Shown here: positions 56,239 through 64,000 of the stretch, piece after piece
How positions within the stretch are numbered: position 1 is the stretch's first letter
Layout: every line of letters starts with the position of its first letter
NCBI RefSeq assembly: GCF_050937815.1
Contig: NZ_JACDIJ010000002.1
Span: 186,001 to 250,000, forward strand
Length of the DNA stretch: 64,000 nt
Direction: 5' to 3'
DNA from: Treponema_C sp050937815
GTDB lineage: Bacteria; Spirochaetota; Spirochaetia; Treponematales; Treponemataceae
The notes under the pieces: generated by a model
What the model was told of the DNA's origin: nothing
The model's input: only the letters and a program-made list of their open reading frames with translations
Database searches by the model: none
Translations under genes and position numbers: made by a program

Positions 56239-57108
56239 TTAATTGAACAGATGTGCAGAGCCCAAAAGCGGCGCCGCATCTCCTATTTCCGTTTTACGAA
56301 TATGAATTTTCTTTAAAAGCGGAAATTGTAAAAATGCCGGTGAAAAAAAATCAAAGTCTGTTGAAACCGAGCCTCCAAAAATGATTATATGCGGATCGAG
56401 GATATTGACGATTTGACATAATAATTGTGCCAAATATGTTCCGTATTCGTTAAAACACTGAATTGCATACGGGTTGTGTAATTCGGCTTCTTGATGCAAT
56501 TCTTTCCCGGAAATTGTTTTTCCGGAAATTTTTTCGTACAGCTTTTCCAAAGACTGTCCGCTTAGGTATCTGTCTACTATCGAATTGTTTTCGGGCTTGT
56601 CGATTATCGACGTCGGAGAGCGCCAGATTTCTCCCGCTTGTCCCCAAGCTCCTTTAAATATACTTCCGTTTATTATAATTCCCAGGCCGATACTTGTTCC
56701 GAGTGTAAAAGTGAGTAATATTTTTCCCGCTTTATCACTTATACAACTGTATTCTCCTAATGCAAAACACGCAGCGTCGTTTTCCAATATAACCGGTCTT
56801 TTTAATTGTTCGGATAATTTTTGTGCAAGAGGATAATTCGGCATGGTCGGAAGGTTTTCACACGGATCAAGGCATCCGCCTGTAACCGACGTAGGAACGC
56901 CTATCCCGAGCGGACAATTTTTTGCTCCCGTTTCTTTTTCGGCCGAGCGAATAAGGTCCAATATATCATTCACTATCTCTTGCGCAGGGCGATTGCGTTG
57001 TGTGGGGCGGCGGAAAATTCGGCTTTTAACAACCGTATTTTCCACTAGGGCGCAACGCATTTGCGTTCCGCCGAGGTCAAACCCCCAAACGAGTTTTTCC
57101 TTTGTCAT
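56239..57108 (-). CDS. ROK-family sugar kinase lacking the zinc motif
   Basis: 289 residues, no HTH, so a kinase rather than a repressor. ATP loop GFDLGGTQMRCALV, LGIGVPTSV, VILENDAACFALGEY (catalytic Asp) and FTLGTSIGLGIIINGSIFKG, then GQAGEIWRSPTS. The usual GHxxxx...CxCGxxGC zinc segment is absent, with Gln replacing the His. C-terminal GDAAPLLGSAHL. ATG 57108 is preferred because a good promoter ends seven bases before it; longer frames run through that promoter. Confidence 0.83.
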   Translation of the reverse strand: MTKEKLVWGFDLGGTQMRCALVENTVVKSRIFRRPTQRNRPAQEIVNDILDLIRSAEKETGAKNCPLGIGVPTSVTGGCLDPCENLPTMPNYPLAQKLSEQLKRPVILENDAACFALGEYSCISDKAGKILLTFTLGTSIGLGIIINGSIFKGAWGQAGEIWRSPTSIIDKPENNSIVDRYLSGQSLEKLYEKISGKTISGKELHQEAELHNPYAIQCFNEYGTYLAQLLCQIVNILDPHIIIFGGSVSTDFDFFSPAFLQFPLLKKIHIRKTEIGDAAPLLGSAHLFN

Positions 57109-57113
57109 AAGGC

Positions 57114-57126
57114 GGATTATATATCC
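57114..57126. promoter_or_regulatory. Operator-like palindrome 1 (GGAT-N5-ATCC)
   Basis: GGATTATATATCC. It covers the -10 of the ROK-kinase promoter. Confidence 0.6.
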
Positions 57127-57144
57127 AAAAAAATATTTTGTAAA
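57116..57144 (-). promoter_or_regulatory. Promoter of the ROK-SIS-RpiR operon (leaderless type)
   Basis: Minus strand: TTTACA (57139-57144), 17 bp, TATAAT (57116-57121), seven bases before ATG 57108. Confidence 0.8.
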
Positions 57145-57157
57145 GGATTTTTTATCC
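57145..57157. promoter_or_regulatory. Operator-like palindrome 2 (GGAT-N5-ATCC)
   Basis: GGATTTTTTATCC. It abuts the -35 of the ROK-kinase promoter; its centre is 31 bp from that of palindrome 1. Confidence 0.6.
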
Positions 57158-57187
57158 GTGTTTGGTTTGTTTTTGGATATTTTATAC

Positions 57188-57216
57188 TTGACAACAGGCA
57201 AGAATGGATATAATAT
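57188..57216 (+). promoter_or_regulatory. Promoter of the hydrolase-ABC operon
   Basis: TTGACA (57188-57193) with TAATAT (57211-57216) at 17 bp, or TATAAT (57209-57214) at 15 bp. A leader of about 90 bases precedes the hydrolase gene. Confidence 0.65.
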
Positions 57217-57218
57217 CC
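57206..57218. promoter_or_regulatory. Operator-like palindrome 3 (GGAT-N5-ATCC)
   Basis: GGATATAATATCC, a perfect palindrome covering the -10 of the hydrolase promoter; its centre is 61 bp from that of palindrome 2. Confidence 0.65.
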
Positions 57219-57308
57219 TTGTTGAGTACTTCGCAAAAACTGAAAAAACAGTATATAAAAACGGCTGCGTTGTATTCCGGTTAAAAAAACAAAGCAAAGG
57301 ATACAAAA

Positions 57309-59363
57309 ATGGCATTAGAGCGGGTAAAGGTTGACGGAAACTATCTTACAAAAAACGGAAAACGATTTATACCCATAGGTGCGCATTGGGTTCCGGCAAA
57401 GGCGGCGCTCCAATGGGCTCAATACTGGGATGCTGCCGATATTGAAAAAGATTTTGTAAAAATGAAAGAGCTTGGGTTCAATGTTGTCAGATTCGACCTT
57501 TTTTGGGCTTGGTTCGAACCTCATCCCGGTTGTTATAATCCGGAAGCTTGTAAACAGCTCGATTCTCTTATCGATTTGGCACACCGCTATGAAATCTATC
57601 TTCATCCGACTTTTTTTATAGGCGGTGAAGTCGGAGAAGCTTTTTGGGATGTTCCGTGGAGGCAGGGCAGACATCCGCACGAAGATCCCGATATGCTGCG
57701 GTTGCAGACAAATCATGTTGCTTTTTTTACGAAAAAATATGCCGGAGAAACTGCGATTTTAGCATGGGATTTGACGGATGAACCGCCGTTTTGGGTTGTG
57801 TGGGGAAAAACAAGCGATGCAATGGCGGTAAACTGGACACGGCTGCTTGCCTGGGCTGTTCGCAGGCAGGATCCTGATGCTTTGGTTTGTGTCGGAACCA
57901 GTATGGAAGATTTAAACCACGGTCCTTTTCGGCCGGACTTGGTAGCCGAAGAAGTGGATTTTTTATCTTCGCATCCTTACCCGATTTATACTTTAGACAG
58001 ATTTACCGATCCGATGTTATCTGAAAGAGGTAGTTATTGCGGCAGTTTTGAAGCTGCCCTTTCGCGAGGTGCCGGCCGGCCGCTTATGATTCATGAATAC
58101 GGCGCGTCTTCTTCTCAATACGATCCTGAAAGAATAGGTTTATATGACCGCATTGTAATGTATTCGGGATTGGCAAACGGGGTAATGGGCTTTATGCCGT
58201 GGTGTTTTACGGATGCTGCTCCGGAAACTTGCGGACGGCTTCCGTATATACGTGCGCCGCATGAAACCCAATTCGGAATTACAACTTGGGACAGAAAAGA
58301 TCGGCCGGCCGGCTGTGAGGTACGCAAGTTTGCAAAACTTCTTCAAAAACTTAATTTGGAGTCTATAGAACCGCGCAAAGGAGACGCCGCTCTTGTGGTT
58401 CCGTTTGAATGGGCCAAGGCGCACGGCGATTTAAACGGTTTGGGGTTAAACGGTTATAATACGATTCCATATACATCCGTACAGGATGTCCATCGCACGC
58501 CGGAAAATGATTATGAAGAAAATCGTTGGCTTACCGGCTCATTGATATCTTCTTATATTTTAGCTAAGCAGGCGGGTTTTCAAGTGGATATGCCCAGAGA
58601 GCATCACGATTGGGCTTCTTATCCGTTGTTGATTTTACCTTCGCCTTTGACGGCAACGGACAGAAACATAACGCACCTTCACACCGATTTTTGGAAAAAA
58701 GCGGAAATGTATGTTAAAAACGGCGGTGTTTTATATGCTTCTTTTTGTGCGGATGCAGCTATTCCCGAAATGCAAAACTTGTTTGGTGCCCGGCTGGCGG
58801 ATCACGAACCGGTAGAAGATGCAGTGTTTACCTTTGTTCGCGATTTCGGAAGTTTTAAAAAAGGTCAAACAATAGAATATAAGGTTTCACAAAAACCGGA
58901 ACATTGGCCCGTAACGGTTTGTCTTGAAGGCGGAACCGTTGTAGCCGTAGATGCCAAGGGAAATCCCGCGTTGATTTTAAATCGCCTTGGTAAGGGTATG
59001 ACCCTCATGTCGACTTATCCGATAGAAACATATTTGTCGGAAACTCCGGCAGCCTTTGAAAATAATAATATCTCCTTTCTTGTTTATGATGCATTGATGC
59101 ACGAAGCGAAAATAAATGTAACGGCACGTTCTTCCTGTCCGTCTATAGAAGTCGGCGTTTTGGGAAACGCAGAGCGCGGATATCTTGTTGCTGTAAACAG
59201 ATCGTTTAAGTCGCAAAACGCCTCACTGATACTTGACTTTAATATAAAAGCCTTATCTCTTGTTGAATCTGCTTCCGGAAAAGGAAGGGCCGTACATGAA
59301 AATAATACATGGTCTTTATACATGGAACCGTGGGACGCAATTGTTTTGGAATGGACAAAGTAA
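57309..59363 (+). CDS. Cytoplasmic glycoside hydrolase, GH5-like (clan GH-A)
   Basis: 684 residues, no signal peptide, so it should cut sugars after import. (beta/alpha)8 barrel in the first ~380 residues: FVKMKELGFNVVRFDLFWAW, the acid/base Glu in AWDLTDEPPFW and the nucleophile Glu in LMIHEYGASS. The later half resembles the trimerisation-like and beta domains of GH42-type enzymes (PLLILPSPLTATDRN; VKNGGVLYASFC), ending LYMEPWDAIVLEW. A beta-mannosidase, beta-glucosidase or beta-galactosidase role is possible. AAAGGA lies seven bases before the ATG. First gene of the plus-strand half of the locus. Confidence 0.8.
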   Translation: MALERVKVDGNYLTKNGKRFIPIGAHWVPAKAALQWAQYWDAADIEKDFVKMKELGFNVVRFDLFWAWFEPHPGCYNPEACKQLDSLIDLAHRYEIYLHPTFFIGGEVGEAFWDVPWRQGRHPHEDPDMLRLQTNHVAFFTKKYAGETAILAWDLTDEPPFWVVWGKTSDAMAVNWTRLLAWAVRRQDPDALVCVGTSMEDLNHGPFRPDLVAEEVDFLSSHPYPIYTLDRFTDPMLSERGSYCGSFEAALSRGAGRPLMIHEYGASSSQYDPERIGLYDRIVMYSGLANGVMGFMPWCFTDAAPETCGRLPYIRAPHETQFGITTWDRKDRPAGCEVRKFAKLLQKLNLESIEPRKGDAALVVPFEWAKAHGDLNGLGLNGYNTIPYTSVQDVHRTPENDYEENRWLTGSLISSYILAKQAGFQVDMPREHHDWASYPLLILPSPLTATDRNITHLHTDFWKKAEMYVKNGGVLYASFCADAAIPEMQNLFGARLADHEPVEDAVFTFVRDFGSFKKGQTIEYKVSQKPEHWPVTVCLEGGTVVAVDAKGNPALILNRLGKGMTLMSTYPIETYLSETPAAFENNNISFLVYDALMHEAKINVTARSSCPSIEVGVLGNAERGYLVAVNRSFKSQNASLILDFNIKALSLVESASGKGRAVHENNTWSLYMEPWDAIVLEWTK

Positions 59364-59434
59364 AAGCGGGAGTTGCCGGAAAAACAAGCGGTTTTGGCAG
59401 CTCCGATTATTTTTCAACTGAAAAGGAGGATAGT

Positions 59435-60694
59435 ATGAAAAAGAAAATGGTTGCCCTGTTGACAGTATCGATGCTGCTCTTTACAGTAGGCTGTTCCGTA
59501 AATAAAAAAACGGAAAAGGTACAAACCATAACGGTTTGGGATTATTACGGCAAAGAAGTTTCACCCTTGGCCGTTCTTGTTGAAAAATTTGAAAAAGAAA
59601 ACAGCGACATAAAAGTCCTTCGACAGGATCTTGACTGGGAAACAATGCATACAAAGCTGAACGTTATTTTGTCCAGTAATAACGTTCCCGACGTGGTTAC
59701 AGCGGATTTGACATGGATGCCCGTTTACGGTTCGTTGGGTGTTTTTACGGATTTGAAAAAACTTTCAGGAAACCTTATCAACGGCGAAAATTTGGAAAAT
59801 ATTTGGGCTCCTTCAAATTTAGAGGCCATGACATATGACGGCAAACTTATCGGCGCACTGTATGATTTTGATGCATATTGTCTTTATTACAGAAATGATT
59901 TATTTTCCGCAAAGGGATTAAAAGTGCCTCAAACATGGGAAGAACTGGTAACGGCGGGAAAGGCAATCGCAAAAGATGATAAATATAAATATGCAGCACT
60001 TTCCGATGTGTTTCATGCCGTTCAATTTGTCTATGAAAACGGCGGAGAAATTCTAAATAAAGATAATACCGCTGCCGCTTTTACTTCAGAACAGGCAAAA
60101 GAAGCGTTTCAATTCTATGGTGATCTTGTAAATAAACATAAAATGGCGATTCATTGGACGGATGGGCACGGAGATTTACTGCAGGGCATAAAGGATGAAC
60201 GCATTGCAATGTTTTCCGACGGTCCTTACAGAATGGCCCAAATGAAAGAAATAGCTCCCGAACAATCCGGTAAGTGGAGTGTTGCTCCTCATCCTTTTTC
60301 AAAAAAACCGGGTACATATCTGGGAGGAACCGCACTTGTTATCCCTGAGCGTTCAAAAAATAAAGAAGTGGCATGGAAATTTATCGAATTTCTTTTAAAA
60401 CCGGAAAACGCAGCCCTGGTCTATACGCAGGCAAGCGCGGGTCCCGCTGTTTTGACAGTCTTCGATCATCCGGAGTTTTCCGTTCCGGATCCTTATTTTA
60501 ACAATGAAAAACCGTTGCAGCTATTTAAAGACGCGCTTATACATGCATCCGCATTTCCGAAAATTCGCGAATGGGATTCCGTTGATTTTGAAATCTCCGA
60601 AGCGACCGTACAAATACTCGGCGGATATATGTCGGTAGAAGATGCATTAAATACTGCTGCGGAAAAAGTAAACGCCGTTTTACAAAAAAAATAA
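59435..60694 (+). CDS. ABC sugar-binding lipoprotein
   Basis: 419 residues. Lipobox in LLFTVGCSVNKK, then a family-1 solute-binding fold: ITVWDYYGKE, VEKFEKENSDIKV, PDVVTADLTWMPVYGSLGVF, YYRNDLFSAKGLKVPQTWEEL, GTYLGGTALVIPERSKNKEVAW and KFIEFLLKPEN. It captures an oligosaccharide or sugar for the two permeases that follow. ATG 59435 has AAAGGAGGA upstream; the longer frame overlaps the hydrolase gene. Confidence 0.92.
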   Translation: MKKKMVALLTVSMLLFTVGCSVNKKTEKVQTITVWDYYGKEVSPLAVLVEKFEKENSDIKVLRQDLDWETMHTKLNVILSSNNVPDVVTADLTWMPVYGSLGVFTDLKKLSGNLINGENLENIWAPSNLEAMTYDGKLIGALYDFDAYCLYYRNDLFSAKGLKVPQTWEELVTAGKAIAKDDKYKYAALSDVFHAVQFVYENGGEILNKDNTAAAFTSEQAKEAFQFYGDLVNKHKMAIHWTDGHGDLLQGIKDERIAMFSDGPYRMAQMKEIAPEQSGKWSVAPHPFSKKPGTYLGGTALVIPERSKNKEVAWKFIEFLLKPENAALVYTQASAGPAVLTVFDHPEFSVPDPYFNNEKPLQLFKDALIHASAFPKIREWDSVDFEISEATVQILGGYMSVEDALNTAAEKVNAVLQKK

Positions 60695-60722
60695 AAACGA
60701 GGCATAAAAGAGAGAAGCAACG

Positions 60723-61613
60723 ATGTATTCATTATTTAAACGAACAAAATACAGAATGTATATATTGAGTTATATTTTTATTACACCGTTGCTTTTGTCA
60801 ACGCTTATCTTTTTATTTGTTCCTATGCTTATTTCTTTGTATTGGAGCTTTACTGATTTTAACGGAATTTCAAAACCCGCTTTTGTGGGGTTTAAAAACT
60901 ATGTATCGTTATTTTCAGACAGCAGTTTTTTAGCCGCATTAAAAAATACGACCATCTATGTTTTATTAGGAATGACAATAGGCCCCTTTCTCGGTCTTAT
61001 TACGGGTGTTTTTTTAAATTCAAAAATAAAGGGACAGACATTTTTTCGTACAGCCTATTTTTTACCGGTTATGACGTCTACAATTGTTGTCGCTATGATT
61101 TGGCGATTGTTATACAATGAAAACGGTATATTCAATTTTATTATTACTTATCTGGGCTATTCTCCCGTCGGCTGGCTTTCAAATCCCAGGCTTGTTCTTT
61201 ATTCGATAACCGCCGCAAGTATTTGGCAGGGGTTCGGTTTCGAAACAGTGGTTTTTTTAGCGGCGCTGCAAAATATTCCAAAAGAACACTATGAAGCGGC
61301 TACTATTGACGGGGCAAAGCCGTTTACGCAGTTTTGTGTAATTACTTTGCCGGCTCTCCGGCCTGTTTTCTTTTTTGTATACTGTGTCGGATTAATCGGC
61401 AGTTTTCAAGTGTTTGATCTTCCTTACGCTCTTATGCATTCCAATCCGAATCCGGGCAATGCGTATACGACATTGGTGTATATGCTTTTTTCAAAATTCA
61501 GACGACTCGACCTTGGATATGCGTCGGCTATTGCGTATGTTTTATTTTGTATTCTTGTTTTTATATCTTTGGTACAATGGTTTGTAGAAAAAAAGAGGAG
61601 TGAGCGACAATGA
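60723..61613 (+). CDS. ABC sugar permease, MalF/UgpA type
   Basis: 296 residues, six membrane helices. EAA loop EAATIDGAKPFTQFCVITLP binds the ATPase. N-terminal YILSYIFITPLLLSTLIFLF and FFRTAYFLPVMTSTIVVAMIW are typical. Overlaps the second permease by four bases. No ATPase gene is in the cluster, so a shared MsmX/UgpC-type ATPase elsewhere is expected. Confidence 0.92.
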   Translation: MYSLFKRTKYRMYILSYIFITPLLLSTLIFLFVPMLISLYWSFTDFNGISKPAFVGFKNYVSLFSDSSFLAALKNTTIYVLLGMTIGPFLGLITGVFLNSKIKGQTFFRTAYFLPVMTSTIVVAMIWRLLYNENGIFNFIITYLGYSPVGWLSNPRLVLYSITAASIWQGFGFETVVFLAALQNIPKEHYEAATIDGAKPFTQFCVITLPALRPVFFFVYCVGLIGSFQVFDLPYALMHSNPNPGNAYTTLVYMLFSKFRRLDLGYASAIAYVLFCILVFISLVQWFVEKKRSERQ

Positions 61614-62431
61614 ACGGCCGCGGGTCAAGATACATATTTATTTTTCTCGTTTTATCTTCTTTTCTTATGATTTTTCCTTTTTATTGGACAGTTTCTTCTT
61701 CTATGAAGCTTGAAAGTGAAATTCTTGCTTCTCCGCCTCAATGGTGGCCAAATCCAATTATATTTTCAAATTATGTTAAACTGTTTTTGCATATACCGAA
61801 TTTCGGATTATATTTTTTCAACAGTACGGCTGTAACAATTGTTGTTACTTTTTGCCAAGTGCTTTTATCGACCTTGGCCGGATATGCTTTTGCAAAGCTT
61901 AAATTTCCGGGGCGCGACGGAATTTTTTTTGTTATGTTATTGGGACTGATGATTCCTCTTCAAGTTAATCTCATTCCGCTATATAAAATTATGGACCTGT
62001 TTCATTGGCTTGATACGTACTGGGCCTTGGTGGTTCCCAATGCCGTATCTATTTTCAATGTATTTTTAATGCGCCAATATATGCAGTCTTTGCCGGACGA
62101 ATTATTTGAAGCTGCAAGAATCGACGGCTGTTCCGAGTTTTTTATTTTTTTGAAAATAGCGTTACCTTTATCACTTGCAGGAACAACAACACTTATTATA
62201 TTTTCCGTTATGAATTCATGGAACAGTTTTTTATGGCCCCGTATCGTAACGCATACGGAAACGTTGTTTGTTCTTCCCGTCGGACTTTCACAAATACAAA
62301 TGAAAACGGTTATTAATCACGGAGAAATATTAGCGGGCACTACTCTTACCGCATTGCCTCTTATCCTTTTATTTATGTTTATGCAAAACTATTTTATAGA
62401 CGGAATGACTGCGGGTGCCGTTAAAGAGTAG
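61610..62431 (+). CDS. ABC sugar permease, MalG/UgpE type
   Basis: 273 residues, six membrane helices. LMIFPFYWTVSSSMKLESEI, STLAGYAFAKLKFPGRD, LGLMIPLQVNLIPLY and EAA loop EAARIDGCSEFFIFLKIALP; ends YFIDGMTAGAVKE, typical of the family. Last gene of the operon; no clear terminator follows, and the convergent gene starts 38 bases on. Confidence 0.92.
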   Translation: MNGRGSRYIFIFLVLSSFLMIFPFYWTVSSSMKLESEILASPPQWWPNPIIFSNYVKLFLHIPNFGLYFFNSTAVTIVVTFCQVLLSTLAGYAFAKLKFPGRDGIFFVMLLGLMIPLQVNLIPLYKIMDLFHWLDTYWALVVPNAVSIFNVFLMRQYMQSLPDELFEAARIDGCSEFFIFLKIALPLSLAGTTTLIIFSVMNSWNSFLWPRIVTHTETLFVLPVGLSQIQMKTVINHGEILAGTTLTALPLILLFMFMQNYFIDGMTAGAVKE

Positions 62432-62469
62432 TGGCGGCGGCTGAAGTAGCGGCCTGTCTATTAAATTCC

Positions 62470-63249
62470 CTATAAAATAACCTTTAAGGAAGCCTTTGTC
62501 AAAATATCCTTGTATTCCTGCAAATCTTCCGGATGAAGAGATTTGTATCCGTCAAACTCATACGGTAAGCCTAATTGCCGGTATTTATTTTGACCGAATT
62601 GATGGAAAGGCAATAACTGAATTTCCCGTATACCGTTTGCGATAAAAAAACGGGCAAAGGCTTCGGCGTCATCGAGAGAATTGTTAAAGTGCGGAATAAC
62701 GGGAACACGGACCAATACATTTTTTTCGGCTTTAATCAGCATGCGTAAATTCTCGATAATAATATCGTTGGTAACGCCCGTTCCCTGTGTATGTTTGTGA
62801 GAATCATAGTGTTTAATATCGAATAAAAATAAATCCGTCAAATCGATAATCCGCTTGAAATATTCGGAAGCGATAAAACCGCTTGTTTCGACTGCCGTGT
62901 GTAAAGCGTTTTTTTTGCATTCACAAAGCAGGGCTTGCACAAAATCGATTTGTACAAGCGCTTCTCCGCCCGACAAAGTTACTCCCCCGCCGGATTCTTC
63001 GTAAAAATCTTTGTCCTGCAAAATCTCAGCCATTACCGAATCGATATCCCGATATGTTCCGCAAACCTGTTCTTTGCCGTCTTTTGTCAGCGGTTGTAAT
63101 ATTTGCATGCTTGCCGATTGCGATTCGGGGTTTGAACACCATTTGCATGAAAGCGGACAGCCTTTAAAAAAAACAACCGTCCGTATTCCCGGCCCGTCGT
63201 GAATACTGAATTTTTGTACGTTAAAAATAAGTGCCTTCGGATTTTCCAT
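62470..63249 (-). CDS. pflA: Pyruvate formate-lyase-activating enzyme (radical SAM)
   Basis: 259 residues. Installs the glycyl radical in pyruvate formate-lyase or a related enzyme. FSIHDGPGIRTVVFFKGCPL, cluster motif CPLSCKWCSNPES (C-x3-C-x2-C), GGGVTLSGGEALVQIDF, HTAVETSGF, LFDIKHYD and VRVPVIPHFNN. It has no ferredoxin insert, so it is the PFL type rather than a broader GRE activase. The target enzyme is not in the window. Its ATG is six bases from an extended -10. Confidence 0.88.
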   Translation of the reverse strand: MENPKALIFNVQKFSIHDGPGIRTVVFFKGCPLSCKWCSNPESQSASMQILQPLTKDGKEQVCGTYRDIDSVMAEILQDKDFYEESGGGVTLSGGEALVQIDFVQALLCECKKNALHTAVETSGFIASEYFKRIIDLTDLFLFDIKHYDSHKHTQGTGVTNDIIIENLRMLIKAEKNVLVRVPVIPHFNNSLDDAEAFARFFIANGIREIQLLPFHQFGQNKYRQLGLPYEFDGYKSLHPEDLQEYKDILTKASLKVIL

Positions 63250-63255
63250 ACGGTA

Positions 63256-63261
63256 ATTATA
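63256..63261 (-). promoter_or_regulatory. Extended -10 of pflA (leaderless type)
   Basis: TGA-TATAAT on the minus strand, with TTTTCA at 17 bp spacing (63279-63284), six bases before ATG 63249. Confidence 0.65.
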
Positions 63262-63313
63262 TCACAAAATCAAACTTTTGAAAAGCATATACTTTCATTT
63301 GAAAACATTTTAC

Positions 63314-63342
63314 TTGCATAAATAAATATTTTGTGTTATAGT
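63314..63342 (+). promoter_or_regulatory. Promoter of the second ROK gene
   Basis: TTGCAT (63314-63319), 17 bp, TATAGT (63337-63342), with a normal leader and ribosome site downstream. Confidence 0.7.
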
Positions 63343-63384
63343 ATATATGAGAGAAAAAAACATGCTGCTGCAAAAGGGGGAACT

Positions 63385-64000
63385 ATGAAGCGGGCATACA
63401 GTATCGGAATTGATATAGGCGGCACAAAAACCGCAATCGGTTTGTTTGATGCAAACGGTGTTTTGCTTGAGCGTATGCAGTATCCGTCGGATAAAGAAGC
63501 CGAACCGGAAGTGTTTTTCCGAAACGTTGCGGAACAATGTAAAAACCTGCTTGCGGTAAAAAAAGCGGAACTTGACGACATAGACGGCATCGGCATAGGA
63601 GTTCCCTCCTTTGTTCTTTTTGAAAAAGGTTTTATCGTAAAAACAAGCAATTTAACCAAGATAAAAAATTTCCCCGCACGTGACTATTTTGCAGACTGTT
63701 TTGATAAACCTGTCCGTATCGTCATAGATAACGATGCACATACCGGAGCCCTTGCGGAACTGAGGCACGGCGCCGGCAAGGGTTTTGAGCACATGCTTTT
63801 TTGCCCGGTCAGTACGGGCATTTCATCTGGTATTATTATCAATAAACGGCTTTTTCGCGGTTCTTACGGCTGGGCGGGAGAAAGCGGACACATGCTTACC
63901 TCGCCGGATACGGGCATTCTCTGCGGCTGCGGCAACAAAGGCTGTCTTATGTCATGGTGTTCCGGCAGTATGATTGTTAAACATGTGGAACAAAGAATAG
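63385..64000 (+). CDS. ROK-family kinase, probably glucokinase/fructokinase type (cut by window edge)
   Basis: Translating from ATG 63385 gives 205 residues without a stop before the edge. ATP loop SIGIDIGGTKTAIGLF, GIGVPSFV, VIDNDAHTGALAELRHG (catalytic Asp), GHMLTSPDTG with the zinc segment CGCGNKGCLMSW (C-x-C-G-x2-G-C). It has the zinc site the other ROK protein lacks. AAGGGGG lies four bases before the ATG. Probably phosphorylates a hexose; exact sugar unknown. Confidence 0.88.
   Translation, partial: MKRAYSIGIDIGGTKTAIGLFDANGVLLERMQYPSDKEAEPEVFFRNVAEQCKNLLAVKKAELDDIDGIGIGVPSFVLFEKGFIVKTSNLTKIKNFPARDYFADCFDKPVRIVIDNDAHTGALAELRHGAGKGFEHMLFCPVSTGISSGIIINKRLFRGSYGWAGESGHMLTSPDTGILCGCGNKGCLMSWCSGSMIVKHVEQRI

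Overview
The window reads as a chromosomal segment of a Treponema-like spirochaete. The strongest marker is the enoyl reductase at 13401-14594, which resembles the Treponema denticola Ter/FabV protein over its whole length. The archaeal-type PheT, the many lipoproteins and the mix of fermentative genes (PFL activase, flavin reductase) agree with a host-associated anaerobe. I ran no database search, so the genus is a recognition call and the species is open.

Layout. 1-361: start of argG, running off the left edge. 451-3312: an accessory patch with two toxin-antitoxin (TA) pairs (HigBA; RelE-like/NadS), an orphan BrnA-type antitoxin, two small hypothetical proteins and three copies of a ~36-bp intergenic repeat. 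3341-8626: Sir2 deacylase, a two-gene ArsP-like permease/DUF1980 unit, an acidic hypothetical protein and an FMN/FAD reductase lipoprotein. 8801-19295: the fatty-acid synthesis locus fabH-fabD-fabG-fabF-fabZ-fabV-accB-accC-(fic, opposite strand)-accD-accA, without acpP. 19457-24005: an AT-rich accessory island with a broken Rpn-family nuclease gene, a ribbon-helix-helix/PIN TA pair and a DUF262/DUF1524 - DUF6338 - small-protein cassette that looks like a defence module. 24174-34631: one 10.5-kb gene for an exported repetitive protein with a FlgD-like C-terminal Ig domain. 34751-43827: housekeeping genes (5'-nucleotidase, Nfu, SlyD, shikimate kinase, PrsW-like protease, PilZ, PheT, sulfatase-maturase-like radical SAM enzyme, TrmH-type methylase, aldose-1-epimerase-like). 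43948-44020: initiator tRNA. 44098-46455: AAA ATPase (DUF4143) with a 15-codon upstream ORF, then an Abi_2 HEPN protein. 46556-54322: prmC, a relA/spoT homologue with a degraded hydrolase motif, a PIN/antitoxin pair, U32 peptidase, esterase and metA. 54329-62431: a sugar-uptake locus (RpiR regulator, double-SIS isomerase, ROK kinase, cytoplasmic GH-A hydrolase, ABC binding protein and two permeases). The end holds a PFL activase and a second ROK kinase cut by the right edge.

The most unexpected signal is in the promoters. About fifteen genes have a recognisable -10 hexamer ending only 6-9 bases before the start codon, usually with a -35 at 17-18 bp spacing, and no Shine-Dalgarno sequence. Their mRNAs should be leaderless or nearly so. 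Genes in operons, and some single genes, have ordinary Shine-Dalgarno sites. Several of these promoters are paired divergently; the one between the esterase and metA is a 12-bp perfect inverted repeat. Other notable signals are three identical-length GGAT-N5-ATCC palindromes in the control region of the sugar locus, a 527-bp near-identical direct repeat inside the giant gene, and several families of small hairpins or tandem repeats between the fab/acc genes.
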